Source of the DNA: Mesorhabditis belari
Taxonomy: Eukaryota; Nematoda; Chromadorea; Rhabditida; Rhabditidae
Reading direction: 5' to 3'
Length of the DNA stretch: 64,000 nt
NCBI GenBank assembly: GCA_958450365.1
Contig: CAUEEP010000937.1
Location: forward strand, 1,364,501 to 1,428,500
This document shows, piece by piece, positions 33,670 through 45,139 of this stretch (positions are counted from its first letter, which is position 1; each line of letters starts with the position of its first letter). Below the pieces are notes generated by a model. That model saw nothing but the letters and a program-made list of their open reading frames with translations, was not told the DNA's origin and did not search any database. Made by a program: the position numbers and the translations under genes.

Positions 33670-34531
33670 AAAACAACGCCACTCATTCCATCTTTTAGAC
33701 ACAAACTATTACTTTCTTCGGTGTTTAATCAGTAATAATTTTTATTTTAAGTAATAGTTGAGTAATAATTTTTATTTTAAGTAATAGTTGAGTAATAATT
33801 TTTCAATCGTTTCTTCTTTTCGATTTATCTCGTGTATCGTTTCAACTTTTCTAGTTATTTTTTTAGAAATGGAAAGTAAATTTGTCGAGCACCCTACGCA
33901 ACATCAATCTACGAAGAAATACAATTGGATTCCCGATGTCACAAAACACGCCGAAATAGTGAAAACGATCAAACGAATAACCAGTGAAGATACAAAAGGA
34001 AAAAGGACTCCTGAAGAAATGAATTTGTTGGCGCGCTTTACTTTGCAAAAGGAGAACAATCTGGACATCATTTACAACATTGGAAGAACCGAATAAATGA
34101 AACGAGATCACTCGTTGATCATCAAGGAAAATCTCTCTGAACTGATGATGAAAACACACAAGGATCATGGACACCCTGAAAGGGACATAATGTGGAAAGC
34201 ACTAAGGGAATATCATGGAATATCGAAGGATATCATCGAGATTTTTGTCAAACTCTGTTCTGAATGTGAATTGAACAAAGGCACGTCGAAAAAAGGAGTC
34301 GTTGTCAAGCCAATCATCACCAAACAACAAAATGAGCGGGCCCAAGTGGATCTGATCGATTTGCAATCAGTACCAGATCTCTTTGAACTGATGATGAAAA
34401 CACACAAGGATCATAAACACGCAGGACGGGACATAATGTGGAAAGCACTGAGGGAATATCATGGAATATCGAAGGATGTCATCGAGATTTTTATCAAAGG
34501 AGAAATCATTTCGCTCAGCAGTAGGCGCTGA
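33670..34531 (+). pseudogene. integrase-type element, copy B with H2C2 zinc domain
   Basis: Two adjoining open frames meet at a stop (34094-34096). The first (33868-34096) is MESKFVEHPTQHQ... to DIIYNIGRTE. The second (34097-34531) has an H2C2 integrase zinc-binding domain: HKDHGHPERDIMWKALREYH with the His pair, LCSECELNKG with the Cys pair, then KGVVVKPIITKQQNERAQVD, the start of an integrase core like that in KRBA2/SCAND3-type and related transposon integrases. The segment LFELMMKTHKDH...ISKDVIEIF is repeated at 34375-34500, an internal duplication that interrupts the core. No DDE domain follows, so it cannot encode a full integrase. Upstream flanks are shared with copy A. Confidence 0.75.
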
Positions 34532-34539
34532 ATCTCTCA

Positions 34540-35360
34540 CCGGATTTCAAAGTAATTTTTTTTTGTAGCGTTTGTTTAATTGCTTTCCTGTGTTTGTTTA
34601 ATTGCCTTTAATTGTTCGGGCCACAAGCACTGGAAATGTACAAATGGTTGCGTAAATGGTCGATGTGTATGTCTCAAGTCAAACGTTTTATGCAACAGTC
34701 GTTGTCACAACAGCAATCCCTGCTCAAACAAGTAACATTTACCTTCGAAAACGAAAACGGATTAGACAAAAGAAATGTCTCTAAAGCTGGAAACAGAAAT
34801 TTTGATCACTTCCGAATCGATTCCAACAAATCCACACCATTTCGTAAAACAAACAAAGAGATTCGAAATTCCCCCGCTTCGATTTCAATGAAGTGCTTGT
34901 AAAATTTCAAAGAGATCTTCTCTTTTTGTGCATCGACAGAGTTATAGTCGTGTTTCCGGGCCATCTGCACAAATATTAGAATTGCGGACGCTTTTTCGCG
35001 TCTTTTCAAGGGGAAAAATGGCTTTGATCGAAACGATTCACTCTTCTATTCTTTTTAGCTTTTTAAAATCGAGAAAAACAAGTTCAGATAAACGATTTCT
35101 TTCAAGATTTCTTTCGATTTTTCCTCTATTTTTCATAAGTTAGTTTTTCATAAGCCTTATTTAAAGCAAAGTTTAGATATTGGGTATAATTGTAGATTGA
35201 TTACGAGCCACGATGAACAGTCACAGGTTTGTGGCACTTACGGTGGATTTATAAACGTACCCAAAGTCTTTGGGAGCTGATCGTTTTCGAAAATCTGTCA
35301 ACTTTCTCGATTACTAATCGATTCTCTACTTTTTAGCCATTTCTGGGATCGATTTTTGGA
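34540..35360. other. unassigned sequence after the integrase copies
   Basis: An open frame of 96 codons (34612-34902) starting MFGPQALEMYKWLRK has no recognised family. It lies in sequence partly shared with the flank of copy A near 33280, so it is probably repeat-derived. Nothing else was recognised. Confidence 0.4.
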
Positions 35361-35363
35361 TTG

Positions 35364-35755
35364 TGGGGCATTTGATACGAGCCCCGCCCCTTTGCCATTG
35401 GCAATCCAACTTTGAACACAAATATCTTGGTGTTGGGTTCTTCAATTGAAATAGTTTTATCCCAATCGATAGAGAAAGACTTGATGAATCTAATGATATC
35501 AAATATGTTTGAATTGAATAACTCAAAGCCAAGATATTTGAGCTCAAAGTTAGATTGCCATTGGCTCAACTTCGAGCTCAAATCTCTTGGTTTTGGGTTG
35601 TCCAATTTAAATGTTTTTTATACCAATCAATAGAGAAAGGCTTGACGAATCTATAGATACCAAGAATGTTTGAATCGAACAACCCAAAGCCAAGATATTT
35701 GAGCTCAAAGTTAGATTGCCAATGGCAAAGAAGCGGGGCGCATATCAAATGTCCG
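35364..35755. mobile_element. palindromic GAGCTCAAAGTT-family MITE
   Basis: It begins GGGGCATTTGATACGAGCCC and ends GGGGCGCATATCAAATGTCC. Internal blocks AAGATATTTGAGCTCAAAGT, GTGTTGGGTT and CAATCGATAGAGAAAGACTT occur in both orientations. Two palindromic units are fused. Relatives lie at 29936, 39040, 39440, 47878, 56700, 58675 and 58975. Confidence 0.8.
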
Positions 35756-35937
35756 ATAACCGATTTTTCCCCTAAATTTGGCTGTATATTTGCTATAAAC
35801 TCTGTAACCTGTTAAACCCATTGTTTTACTTAAACAGTAGCTAAATTGAGCGAACAGCGCAACCAGAATTGAATGTTTCGTCTCTCGATTCTCTTAAAGC
35901 TCAAATCGATCGCCTGTTTGTTAAGTGATCGATCAAA

Positions 35938-38900
35938 ATGTTTAGTTTAAAGTGCTTAAATCTAAAGATGTCCACATTGATAAGTAGTAAATTAGCCGAT
36001 GGTGATTCAATCACTAACAATCACACTATTCAATAACTAACAATCACACTATTCAATCAAAGCTAGTAAATTCAGGCGTCTTTTCGTGGCCACTCTGGTG
36101 GGAATCGGGATTGGATGGGTGGCTTTCGCGCCAACTTCTCCATTTTTAAAAAGTGCTTTGATTAAATTTGACAAATTATATAGTATCTTTTTTGCGTTTG
36201 CGTTTTTAAATTGCGTTTTTAATTTCCATTTTTAGATGATTTCCCTCGTTTAGCCGATGAAGAAAAACGTGAACCTGTGGAAAGTGGGTTAAGAAATTAA
36301 GAAATTAAGAACCCTAAAGTCTCGAGTATAAGTTCTGCCTTAATTTACATTCGCTTTTTAATTGCTTTGAATTTATTTTTGTTGGGTTTTTATACATTTT
36401 TATTGTTATATAAACTTTTATTATTGTTCTTGGAGCGCGGGATACTCCAATACGGTTCCAATACGATTCCTTTTTTAATCCAATACGGTTCCAATACGAT
36501 TCCTTTTTAATCCAATACGGTCCCAATACGGTTCCAATACGGTTCCAATACGATTCCTTTTTAATCCAATATGGATCCAATACGGTTCCAATACGGTTCC
36601 AATACGATTCCTTTTTAATCCAATATGGTTCCAATACGGTTCCAATACGATTCCTTTTTAATCCAATACGGTTCCAATACGGTCCCAATACGGTCCCAAT
36701 ACGGTTCCAATACGATTCCTTTTTAATCCAATATGGTTCCAATACGGTTCCAATACGATTCCTTTTTAATCCAATATGGATCCAATACGGTTCCAATACG
36801 ATTCCTTTTTAATCCAATACGGTAGCAATGGTGACAGCCTATCACCATTGCTATTTGTTATGTGCATGGATACATCCAGACGATAGTGTTGAAGAAGACG
36901 CTGGAAAGCATCTCTTTCGACCGTCGAGCGGTTTTCTTTGGCCGTGTGGACTTTGGCCGGATGAAAAGGCCAGGGAGGGATCCATAAGACTGAGCACCGG
37001 AGAGGAGCAGGGCGGACGCGCCGAGCCACGCCCGGAGCAACAAATAACAGCATAAAATTGCTATAACCCTCAATAAATTTACTTCTATTATTGTTCTTAA
37101 GAAGCAAAAAAGTTATGCTGCAGCGGGGTTCGAACCCTCGACACACGGCACCGGAGACAGCCGTCAATTTGCATGCGAAAACGAAACAGAACTTATACTC
37201 GCGACTTTAGGGAAACTAAGAAATTAAGAAATTAAGAATCAAGAAATTAAGAAATTGAGAAATTGAGAAATTAAGAAATTGAGAAATTAAGAAATTAAGA
37301 AACTAAGAAATTCAGAAATTCAGAAATTAAGAGATTAAGAAATTAAGAAATTGAGAATTAAGAAAGGAAACTTTGGCAAAATCTTTTTCAGTTTTGGCGG
37401 ATGATACAGAAAATGGTGGATACGATGATCAATTGGAAATGAACGAGGAGAAATCGTTGATGCAAGAGCTGGGGATTACGCCCGGTGAGCAGGGTTTTGT
37501 ATTTTGGGGCAATTTGTAAGCACAGGACTTCTGAAAGACTTGATTCTTTATTTCTGACTAGATCTGAGTCGTGTCTAAGCACAGAAAACAGACACACAAA
37601 AATGAGACAATGAAAAAAGTTGTTAGCTGGGATTCAGTCTTGTTAGAAACAGATTAATCTAGTGACTCTTTAGCAATAACAGCTACAGCTACAGCTACAT
37701 AGCAATTCCATTAAGCTACAGCTACAGCTACATCTTAGCAATAACTTTTCGACAAGTACTATTTTGATTTTGAGAGTTAAAAGCTTAAACTCCAAATAGA
37801 CACAGCTTGGTTTTGTCCTGATTTAAGGGCTAAAGCTTTTGCTCTAGAAATAAGCAAATCAAGGAAACAAGTAAAGCATCTAGATATTAGGTTGAACGGA
37901 AAATCTTTCGAAATAATTTAGAAATGATTAATGAATCGATTCATTTGAAATCTTCATTTAAAAGCTCTATTAAGCTGAAGCTGTAGCTGTAGCTGTAGCT
38001 GTAGCTGTAGCTATAGCTGTAGCTGTAGCTGTAGTTGTAGCTGTAGTTGTAGCTGTAGCTGTAGCTTAATGGGCTAGCTATGTAGCTAAGTATCCGGAAA
38101 TCTGTGTTAATTTCTAGTAAACAACGCAAATGATCTGATTTTCTTTCAAAGCCTATCATTTCAAAGTTTAGATCGAAGATGGCCTCGTATTTTCTGTATG
38201 ATCAACACAATGCCCTCTCATGTCGATAAAATCAAAACGGTTAATGTATGAGTTCTTGAGATTCAGAGAACAATCTTCTTTAGGCCACATGGGCTCGTCA
38301 CTGTGATGGCCATATTTTCACAACGACAATGACAAATGACACAGAGAATATCCACGATTATTGGACTTTCAACTTCACGTTTGTTTTTCAAAGTGCTTTT
38401 GCTTAACGTATCTTTAACGTAGCTTAACGTAAGTACAAGTACAAGTACAAGTACAAGCAAGTACAAGTGCAAGTACAAGTACAAGTACAAGTGCAAGTAC
38501 AAGTGCAAGTACAGGTACAAGTACAGGTACAAGTACAAGTACAGGTACAAGTACAATTGCTTAAGGTTTATCGTCATCTAGATATTTAGAAATGCCCGTT
38601 ACAATATCAATAACCATTACTGGTTGTGGGATCGTTTACGTGCTGGGATGAAGAAACTTTACGAGGAGAAAGGGGTGAGTTTTAAAGGATTCATAATTTA
38701 TTCGATACTAGAATAATCAGCAAAATTGACGGCCAATTTGTGCTGAGTAGGCGAGAAGTTTTTAGACCAAACTCTTGATTATAGAGCAAGTCAGTTCAGC
38801 AGTGTTTAGTTTGCTTATCTCTCTAAATTTGGTTCCTTATCTATCTAGATTTGGATCCTTATCTCTATGAATTTGGTTCCTTATTTCCATAAAGTTCAGT

Positions 38901-41599
38901 CAGTTCAGCAGTGTTTAGGCGGGCATTGTCATGCTGAAATAGGACCTTTTTCAGATTGATTGTGGGAGATTTGATACGTGACTTTCTTTTAAATAGATCT
39001 CTTTGGGCAGAAATGCAGGCCTGGTGACATTTGGGAAAGATTGTGGGATATTTGATACGCGCCCCGCTTCTTTGACCTTGGCTCAACTTTGAGCTCAAAT
39101 ATCTTGGCTTTGGATTGCTCAGTTTAAACATTTTTGGTATCATTAGATTGGCCAAGTCTTTCTCTATCGATTGGTATAAAAAGTATGTAAACTGAACAAC
39201 CCAAAGCCAAGATATATTGCTTGTATGAAAGGTCCGTCGCTCCACTCCCTTTGCCATTGGCACTCTAACTTCGAGCTCAAATATATTGGCTTTGGGCTGT
39301 TCAATTAAAACAGTTTTTATATCAATCGAGAGAGAAAGACTTGACGAATCTAACGATACTAAGAATCGTTAAATTGAACAACCCAAAGCCAAGATATTTG
39401 AGCTCAAAGTCGAGCCAATGACAAAGAAGCGGGGTCCCACCTTGGCTTTGGGGCCTTTTATAGCTTTGGGCTGTTCATTAAAACAGCTTTTATACTAATC
39501 GATAGAGAAAGATTTGGCGAATCCAATGATATTAAAAATATTTAAATTGAACAACTCAAAGCGAAGATATTTGAGCTCAAAGTTAGATTGCCATTGGCTC
39601 AACTTCGAGCTCAAATTTCTTGGTGTTGGGCTGTCCAATTAAAATAGTTTTTGTACCAATCGATAGAGAAAGACTTGGCTATCCAATGATATCAAAAATA
39701 TTTAAATTGAATAACCCAACGCCGAGATATTTGAGTGCCAATGGCGCTTTGAATGCGAAAATGACGTTATCATATATCTTCTTAGAAACTTCCTCATATT
39801 TTCATTTAGTTCTCATTTAGATATATGTAATATATAAAAAATGCAATAGTAAGCGAGCAAAAGTCCGAAATTTGATCCTCGTCGAATTTAGAAATCCTAC
39901 GATTGGTTTTTGAAAGCCGACGACGACACATTCGTTGTGATCGAGAATTTGAAAGAATATTTGAAGGGTCGTTCGCCGAATGAGCCACTCTATTTGGCGA
40001 CAATGCTCAAATATATGGATCATTCGTTGACGGTTTGTTGAAAGTTGAGGTTAAATGTCGAAATTTTGCAGAAGAGACCACGCGATTTCATCTATCCGAG
40101 TGGTGGATCGGGTTATATTTTGTCGAGAGAGGGACTGAAAAGGTGAACTTTTTCTCGGTTTTCATCGGTTCATCGAAAACGGAACAAATTCGGGCTACAA
40201 ACTACAAGCCTCTGAAATAGAATACAAGCTAAAAGCGTTCGAAATAGACTACAAACAACAAGCGCCCGGAATAGACTACAAACTACAAGCCTCCAAAATA
40301 GAATACAAACTACAGGCCCCTGAAATAGAACACAAACTACAAGCCTCTGAAATGCCTACAAACTACAAGCCTCTGAAATAGAATACAAACTAAAAGCCTC
40401 CGAACGAGGCTACAAACTACAAGCGCCTGAAATGGACTACAAACTACAAGCCTCTGAAATAGCCTACAAACTACAAGCCTCCGAAATGCCTACAAACTAC
40501 AATCGTTCACTTCAAACTCTCTGTCGACATCAAAGCTATCTCGGATTGACACGATCTATTGCTTAAAAACTATTCATAATGCCCAATTCCGACGTTGAAT
40601 ACTTTTAAACAAAATTTTGCTTAAACGCAAATGATTAAACGATGTTATAGAGAATTTTGTTGAATTTGTAAAAGAAACAATGTCCCTCCTCCTCCTGCTC
40701 CTCCTGCTCCTCCTGCTCTTCCTCCCGCTCCTGCTACTCCTGCTCCTCCTCCCGCTCCTCCTACTCCTGCTCCTCCTCCTGCTCCTTCTGCTCCTCCTCC
40801 TGCTCCTCCTGCTCCTCCTCCTGCTCCTCCTGCTCCTCCTGCTCCTCCTCCTCCCCCGTTAACCGTAAAGCACCCAAAAATCATGTGCTTATACTAAAAT
40901 CATTAAATTTACTTAATTTTTCATTTCTTTTTCATTTTCAGGTTCGTAGAAGTGATCGAGGAATCGAATGGGGAGAAGTGTCGGAACACTTCCTATCTCC
41001 ATGAGGACACGGAAGTAAGCAAAAATAAGTTGAAAATCGGTAGAGTATTGGGTACTTTGCTTATTTTGCATTTTGCATTTTGCATTTTGCAAATTTGCAT
41101 TTAAAAAAGCTAAGGGTAGAATGGATAAAGCAAAATTGTTTCGAAAAATTTGAACATAGTTGCGAATAAAAAGCGGAAAAACTGCCTCAATCGCTCAATC
41201 TTTTTCTGCCTTTAAAATACGGCTTTTGGCAAGTGGAAAGTAGTCAAAAGTACTAATAGAAACTATCGAATAGATCGGAAGAAATCTTTTCAAACTTTTC
41301 AGGTCGGTTGGTGTCTTCGGAGTGCGGGCGTTACGGCGATCCCGTCCGTTGACCGGCAGGGAGCTCATATGTAAGTTTTCTTTGCGTAAAGAGTAACGCG
41401 TAAAGAGTAAAGAGCAGATTTGGAAGTGAATCCCATTTCTTTGAACATTTAAAGGATGTTGCCAATCGACGTCATGGATATCATTCATCCAACAAACAGG
41501 ATCAGTGGAATGGATCGGGGATGGGCGCGGCAATCGGTGGCGGCCAAGCTACAGCCGGTCGGTTCTTTGAATCGCGAAATCTGTAGGCTTGACCCGTAA
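35938..41599 (+). CDS. C1GALT1: core-1 beta-1,3-galactosyltransferase-like (GT31)
   Basis: A type II Golgi enzyme; the family adds galactose in beta-1,3 linkage to O-linked GalNAc. Exons 35938-35951, 36076-36152, 36236-36283, 37392-37484, 38172-38239, 38284-38378, 38590-38674, 39892-40032, 40072-40142, 40942-41014, 41303-41370 and 41455-41599 keep phase and give about 325 aa. Seen in order: short MFSLKRLF cytosolic end, signal anchor ([16 protein letters not shown]), an acidic stem, [39 protein letters not shown], the metal-binding [12 protein letters not shown] (DDD 170-172), [17 protein letters not shown], and [14 protein letters not shown] with the conserved Glu-Asp pair. The C-terminus is shorter than human C1GALT1. 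I infer the galactosyltransferase subtype; the symbol marks the family rather than orthology. Introns carry large private tandem repeats. Confidence 0.88.
36430..36830. repeat. minisatellite of ATACGATTCCTTTTTAATCC and ATACGGTTCC units
   Basis: Two related blocks alternate irregularly over about 400 bp in intron 3 of the galactosyltransferase gene. The long minus-strand open frame here (rich in YWNRIG and LKRN) follows from the repeat. Confidence 0.93.
36831..37160. other. GC-richer island ending in a T-arm-like sequence
   Basis: 36890-37060 is clearly more GC-rich than its surroundings and free of tandem repeats. The origin was not recognised. At 37110-37160 the minus strand reads CGAGGGTTCGAACCCCGCTG, a perfect tRNA T-arm/B-box, preceded by an anticodon-like hairpin but no A-box. 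Confidence 0.45.
37205..37375. repeat. AAGAAATTAAGAAATTGAG microsatellite-like array
   Basis: Degenerate 9- to 10-bp AGAAATTA units in intron 3 of the galactosyltransferase gene, reaching almost to the acceptor at 37391. Confidence 0.9.
37675..38070. repeat. GCTACA / TGTAGC arrays facing each other
   Basis: AGCTACAGCTACAGCTACAT units at 37680-37735 and the inverted GCTGTAGCTGTAGC array at 37975-38065 lie about 240 bp apart in one intron. They could pair as a long hairpin in the transcript. Confidence 0.85.
38425..38565. repeat. AAGTACAAGTAC microsatellite
   Basis: Six-base AGTACA units with occasional GTGCA and GGTAC variants in the intron between exons 6 and 7 of the galactosyltransferase gene. 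Confidence 0.93.
38735..39740. mobile_element. mariner fragment plus two palindromic GAGCTC-family units
   Basis: The 38865-39050 minus strand encodes [17 protein letters not shown], a mariner catalytic segment. It adjoins palindromes at 39040-39435 and 39440-39740 built from TTTGAGCTCAAAGT, CCCAAAGCCAAGATAT and ATCGATAGAGAAAGA blocks. This is the same composite as at 29750. It is intronic, between exons 7 and 8 of the galactosyltransferase gene. Confidence 0.72.
40195..40510. repeat. minisatellite (CTACAAACTACAAGCCTCTGAAATAG)
   Basis: About 11 degenerate 26-bp copies in the intron after 40142. CTACAAACTACAAGC also occurs in the inverted repeat at 30775-31180, which suggests a shared source. 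Confidence 0.9.
40681..40858. repeat. CTCCTCCTGCTCCTG low-complexity tract
   Basis: A pyrimidine-rich trinucleotide array, purine-rich on the other strand. The poly-Leu and poly-Gly/Ala frames it opens are artefacts. Confidence 0.95.
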
Positions 41600-41639
41600 C
41601 TGCACAGTAAACCAGTAAACAGCTACTTCAGTTACACTA

Positions 41640-42110
41640 CAGTACGCTACGGTACGCTACAGTAGACAGCCGCTACAGCTCAGTGCATTAGACCACACAA
41701 TCATTCCAATACAGTACAAAACAGTGCACATCCAATCACTACAACATGCTGCAACTCACTGCTAGATTAGTACAGTACAGCATAGTACGCTATAGTACGC
41801 CACAGTACCCTACAGTACAATATAGTACGCTACAGTACGCTATAGCACACTACAGTACTCTATAATACGCTATGGTACGCTATAGTAGGCTACAGTAGGC
41901 TACAGTATGCTATAGTACGCTATAGTACGCTATAGTACGCTATATTACGCTACAGTACGGTACAGTACGCTATAGTACGCTACAGTACACTATAGTACGC
42001 TATAGTACGCTACAGTACACTATAGTATGCTATAGTACGCCACAGTACGCTATAACACACTATAGTACGCCATAGTACACTACAGTACGCTACAGTACTT
42101 TTAAAACCTA
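41640..42110. repeat. satellite-like array (TACAGTACGCTATAG)
   Basis: About 45 degenerate 10-bp units (GCTACAGTAC / GCTATAGTAC) begin about 40 bp after the galactosyltransferase stop. The transcript 3' UTR may run into the array. Confidence 0.93.
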
Positions 42111-42461
42111 GCTTAACCTTGTCTAATAAACGATCTAGAAACCATGCTCACATCAGCTACGGTTGCACTGTAGTGTACTGTAACAACTGTCTGTAGTGCT
42201 ATGTCTCAAGGCGTATTGTAGCGTAGTGTAACTTTTTTTTAGCAAGCCTTCAATTGAAAATCCCGATAATTTAGCACAGCTTACAAGGGAAGTAGCCCAG
42301 ATTCCCACCGCCGCCCACCAGACGCCCAAGAAGTTATAGAATAAGCTCATCAAAATGCCCAAAATTAACTGCCCACACTGCGAGATATTTGGTTTAGAAG
42401 TTTTCAACATCTTGCTTAAAGACTTTTCGCATTTTTTGCAAAAAAGGAGGCAGATTTGCGA

Positions 42462-42540
42462 GGCGAGGACTCGAACCCAAGCAGAAGAGAGATTGCTCGC
42501 TTTGTATCCAAGCACCTTATCCACTAGGCCACCAGCACAC
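42462..42540 (-). pseudogene. tRNA-like sequence, minus strand
   Basis: On the minus strand TGGCCTAGTGGATAAGGTGC (A-box) and GGGTTCGAGTCCTCGCC (B-box) are present. No anticodon stem of normal size or acceptor pairing is seen. A plus-strand relative at 42648 faces it. Confidence 0.55.
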
Positions 42541-42647
42541 GCCGGCGTCCCTCGAAAAAAGTCTTTTAAGCGAGATGTTGAAAACTTCTCGCTGTTGAGA
42601 ACTTGAGAACTTGGTTAAAAGGCTTTTTTCGCTCCAAGTCAAAATGA

Positions 42648-42730
42648 GTTGGTGGTCCAGTGGATAAGATGCTTGTATACAAATCAATCATGGTCTTTTT
42701 TGCTCGGGTTCGATTCTCCTTGGGCGTGGG
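42648..42730 (+). pseudogene. tRNA-like sequence, plus strand
   Basis: TGGTCCAGTGGATAAGATGC and CGGGTTCGATTCTCC are A- and B-box-like. The middle is AT-rich and unstructured. Confidence 0.5.
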
Positions 42731-43074
42731 TGGTGGCGAGCTGGGGTACTTCTCTTGTTAGTGAAAGTAAAGGATCAAATTTTACAGGGAAAAGCTTGTT
42801 GCTCAACAAATCTGATCACGACGCATTATGTCAGTGATATAATGATGGCCACCTATTACTATCTCGTTTATGGAGTACGAGTCGCTGGACGAGATGTCGA
42901 TGTTTTGGGATAATGATTGATTGTTGATTGTTATGCTGATGCTTGATTGTTATGCTTTATATCTTTTGCTAAATGATTGTTATGCTAAACAATTTCCACG
43001 GGTAAACGTAAATCTTCGTGTACTTTGTGCTCAAAGTCTTTAAACGCTTCTCTTCCAGCGCACTGGATTCTAGT

Positions 43075-43575
43075 TTTCTGGTTTTCTATCTTTCTAGTAT
43101 TCTAGTTTTCTAGTTTTCTAGTTATTTAGTTATCTAGTTATCTAGCTCTCTAGCTATCTAGTTATCTAGTTATCTAGCTATCTAGTTATCTAGTTATCTA
43201 GCTCTCTAGGTCTCTAGCTCTCTAGCTATCTAGTTATCTAGTTATCTAGCTCTCTAGCTCTCTAGCTCTCTAGGTCTCTAGCTATCTAGCTATCTAGTTA
43301 TCTATTTATCTAGCTCTCTAGCTATCTAGATATCTAGTTATCTAGTTATCTAGCTCTCTAGCTATCTAGTTTTCTAGTTATCTAGTTATCTAGCTATCTA
43401 GTTATCTAGTTATCTAGCTCTCTAGCTCTCTAGTTATCTAGCTCTCTAGGTCTCTAGCTCTCTAGCTCTCTAGTTTTCTAGTTTTCTAGTTTTCTCGTTA
43501 TATAATCGTTTTTTCTTCACTTTCTTCACTTTCTTCACTTTCTTCACTTTCTTCACTTTCTTCACTTTCTTTTCA
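43075..43575. repeat. TCTAGTTATCTAGCTCTCTAG array then TTCACTTTC array
   Basis: 43075-43500 consists of 8-bp units (CTAGTTAT / CTAGCTCT / CTAGGTCT), each carrying CTAG. 43510-43575 is a 9-bp CTTTCTTCA array. No gene was seen between 41600 and 46370. Confidence 0.95.
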
Positions 43576-44019
43576 CTTTTCACTTTCTTTATCCAGAAAA
43601 GCAAAGAATTCAGTGCTCCAGAAAGGTTTCGTTTAGATCAAAAAAGCCTCCAAAGTACTACTAAATCAATGATTTTTGTTTTTTTCCATCATAAAAAATA
43701 TTTATATTTATTTCCTTTAAAAAAAAATCATTCAAAACGAAAGCACTTTGTATGGTTGGAGGGTAAAAAAACGGAAAAGAAAAGAAGAGAAAAGAAAAGA
43801 AATCAATCAAGAATCGATTTTCACGTTAAATTTCGAAATCTTAATCAATCTTAATCAATTTTCTTCATCAATCTGAATTTAGAAACAAAAAAATCATTCT
43901 TAATGTCCAAAAAATCATTCTTAAAAATCCAAAAAAAACCGAATTTGTTTGCCTAAATCACGAAATTCGGATATGAAAATGGGAAAATGTTTTTTTTTCT
44001 TTTAATTTGCAAGAAATAG

Positions 44020-44495
44020 GGGAGTGGGACAAATGCGAGCTTTTTTGCGCATCTGGACATTTGCGCACCTTTTTTTTGCTGGAAAAGGCCTTAGGAAAGG
44101 TCGTAGAGCTTCAAAAATGTTTTCACGGAAGGGAATCGTATGCGTAGATTCCGAATTTCGACAAATCACACCTCGCTGACACGTCAAATTTGGGCTAAAA
44201 GGCAAAAACTACGCAACTTAACGCTTTTCCGCTTTCTTAGACCAAAAATCCAACGATTTCTATTGAAAAGAAAGACAAAAACTGCGGAAAAGCGTTAAGT
44301 TGCGTAGTTTTTCCTTTTAGCCCAAATTTGACGTGTCAGCGAGGTGTGATTTGTCGAAATTCGGAATCTACGCATACGATTCCCTTCTGTGAAAACATTT
44401 TTGATGCTCTACGACCTTTCCTAAGGCCTTTTCCAGCAAAAAAAGGTGCGCAAATGTCCAGATGCGCAAAAAAAGGTCGCATTTGTCCCACCCCC
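44020..44495. mobile_element. palindromic hAT-like MITE, copy 3
   Basis: It starts GGGAGTGGGACAAATGCGAG and ends CGCATTTGTCCCACCCCC. The arms share GCTGGAAAAGGCCTTAGG and ACGTCAAATTTGGGCTAAAA with copy 2. The flanking 8 bp, AGAAATAG and AGAAGTGG, match at 6 of 8 positions, as expected for an older insertion. Confidence 0.85.
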
Positions 44496-44929
44496 AGAAG
44501 TGGGCAAGAATTAGAGCTTAATATGAGCATAAATAAAATTTAAAATCAATTAGAAAATCACAATTTAGAAATGAGGATGTAAAGAAATGACGAAAAAAGA
44601 CAAAAAGACGTTTATTAGACGTTGGGCATTTTCTAAAATGTTTCCTTTGTAGTCTGGTTGTATTGTATAAAGAGAAGGAAGAAGGAAGAAAGAGAAGGGA
44701 GAAAGAGAAGAAAGAAAAACCTACTTGCAAACCTACTTTAACCATATTATTAGTTTAAAAGAAAAGAGCTTTAAGGCTTAGGTTTAAAGCTCTAAAGTTA
44801 AACATTTTAAAGCAATCAATCAAGCAATTTTAAAGATCAACAAGATAAAGATCAGTAAGATCAAGATCAGTACTGATCACGGATTACGATAAACTAAAAG
44901 AAGGAATGGTAAAGAAAGATTTCGGAGAC

Positions 44930-45005
44930 GCGATTGAACCTTCGATCTTTATGCTTGCCTTTTTGCTTTCTAGACAAAGGCTCTAACCACTGAGCTATCT
45001 GGTTT
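44930..45005 (-). pseudogene. tRNA-like sequence, minus strand
   Basis: The minus strand reads GATAGCTCAGTGGTTAGAGC (strong A-box), a GCCTTT...AAAGGC stem with an enlarged loop, and AGGTTCAATCGCGTC (B-box-like). The acceptor strands do not pair. An intron-bearing tRNA is a remote alternative. Confidence 0.5.
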
Positions 45006-45139
45006 TCTGCTTGCCGGAGAAGAAAAAGGAGAAGAGGAAGAAAGAGAAGGAAGGAAGAGAAGGAAGAAAGAGGAGGAAGAAAGAGAAGGAAACTTTATAA
45101 AAGGTTGCAGTAGACATGGTTTTCAGATCAGATCGGTTC

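Noticed and set aside
33279..33702. Overlapping repeat proteins on both strands
   Set aside because: A 21-bp unit opens all frames that avoid stops; no gene is implied.
36766..37167. Minus-strand frame of 133 codons across the GC-rich island
   Set aside because: Half is the ATACGG minisatellite, and no splice sites or family match were found in the remainder.
40680..40862. Poly-Leu and poly-Gly/Ala frames
   Set aside because: Product of a CTCCTG trinucleotide tract in an intron.
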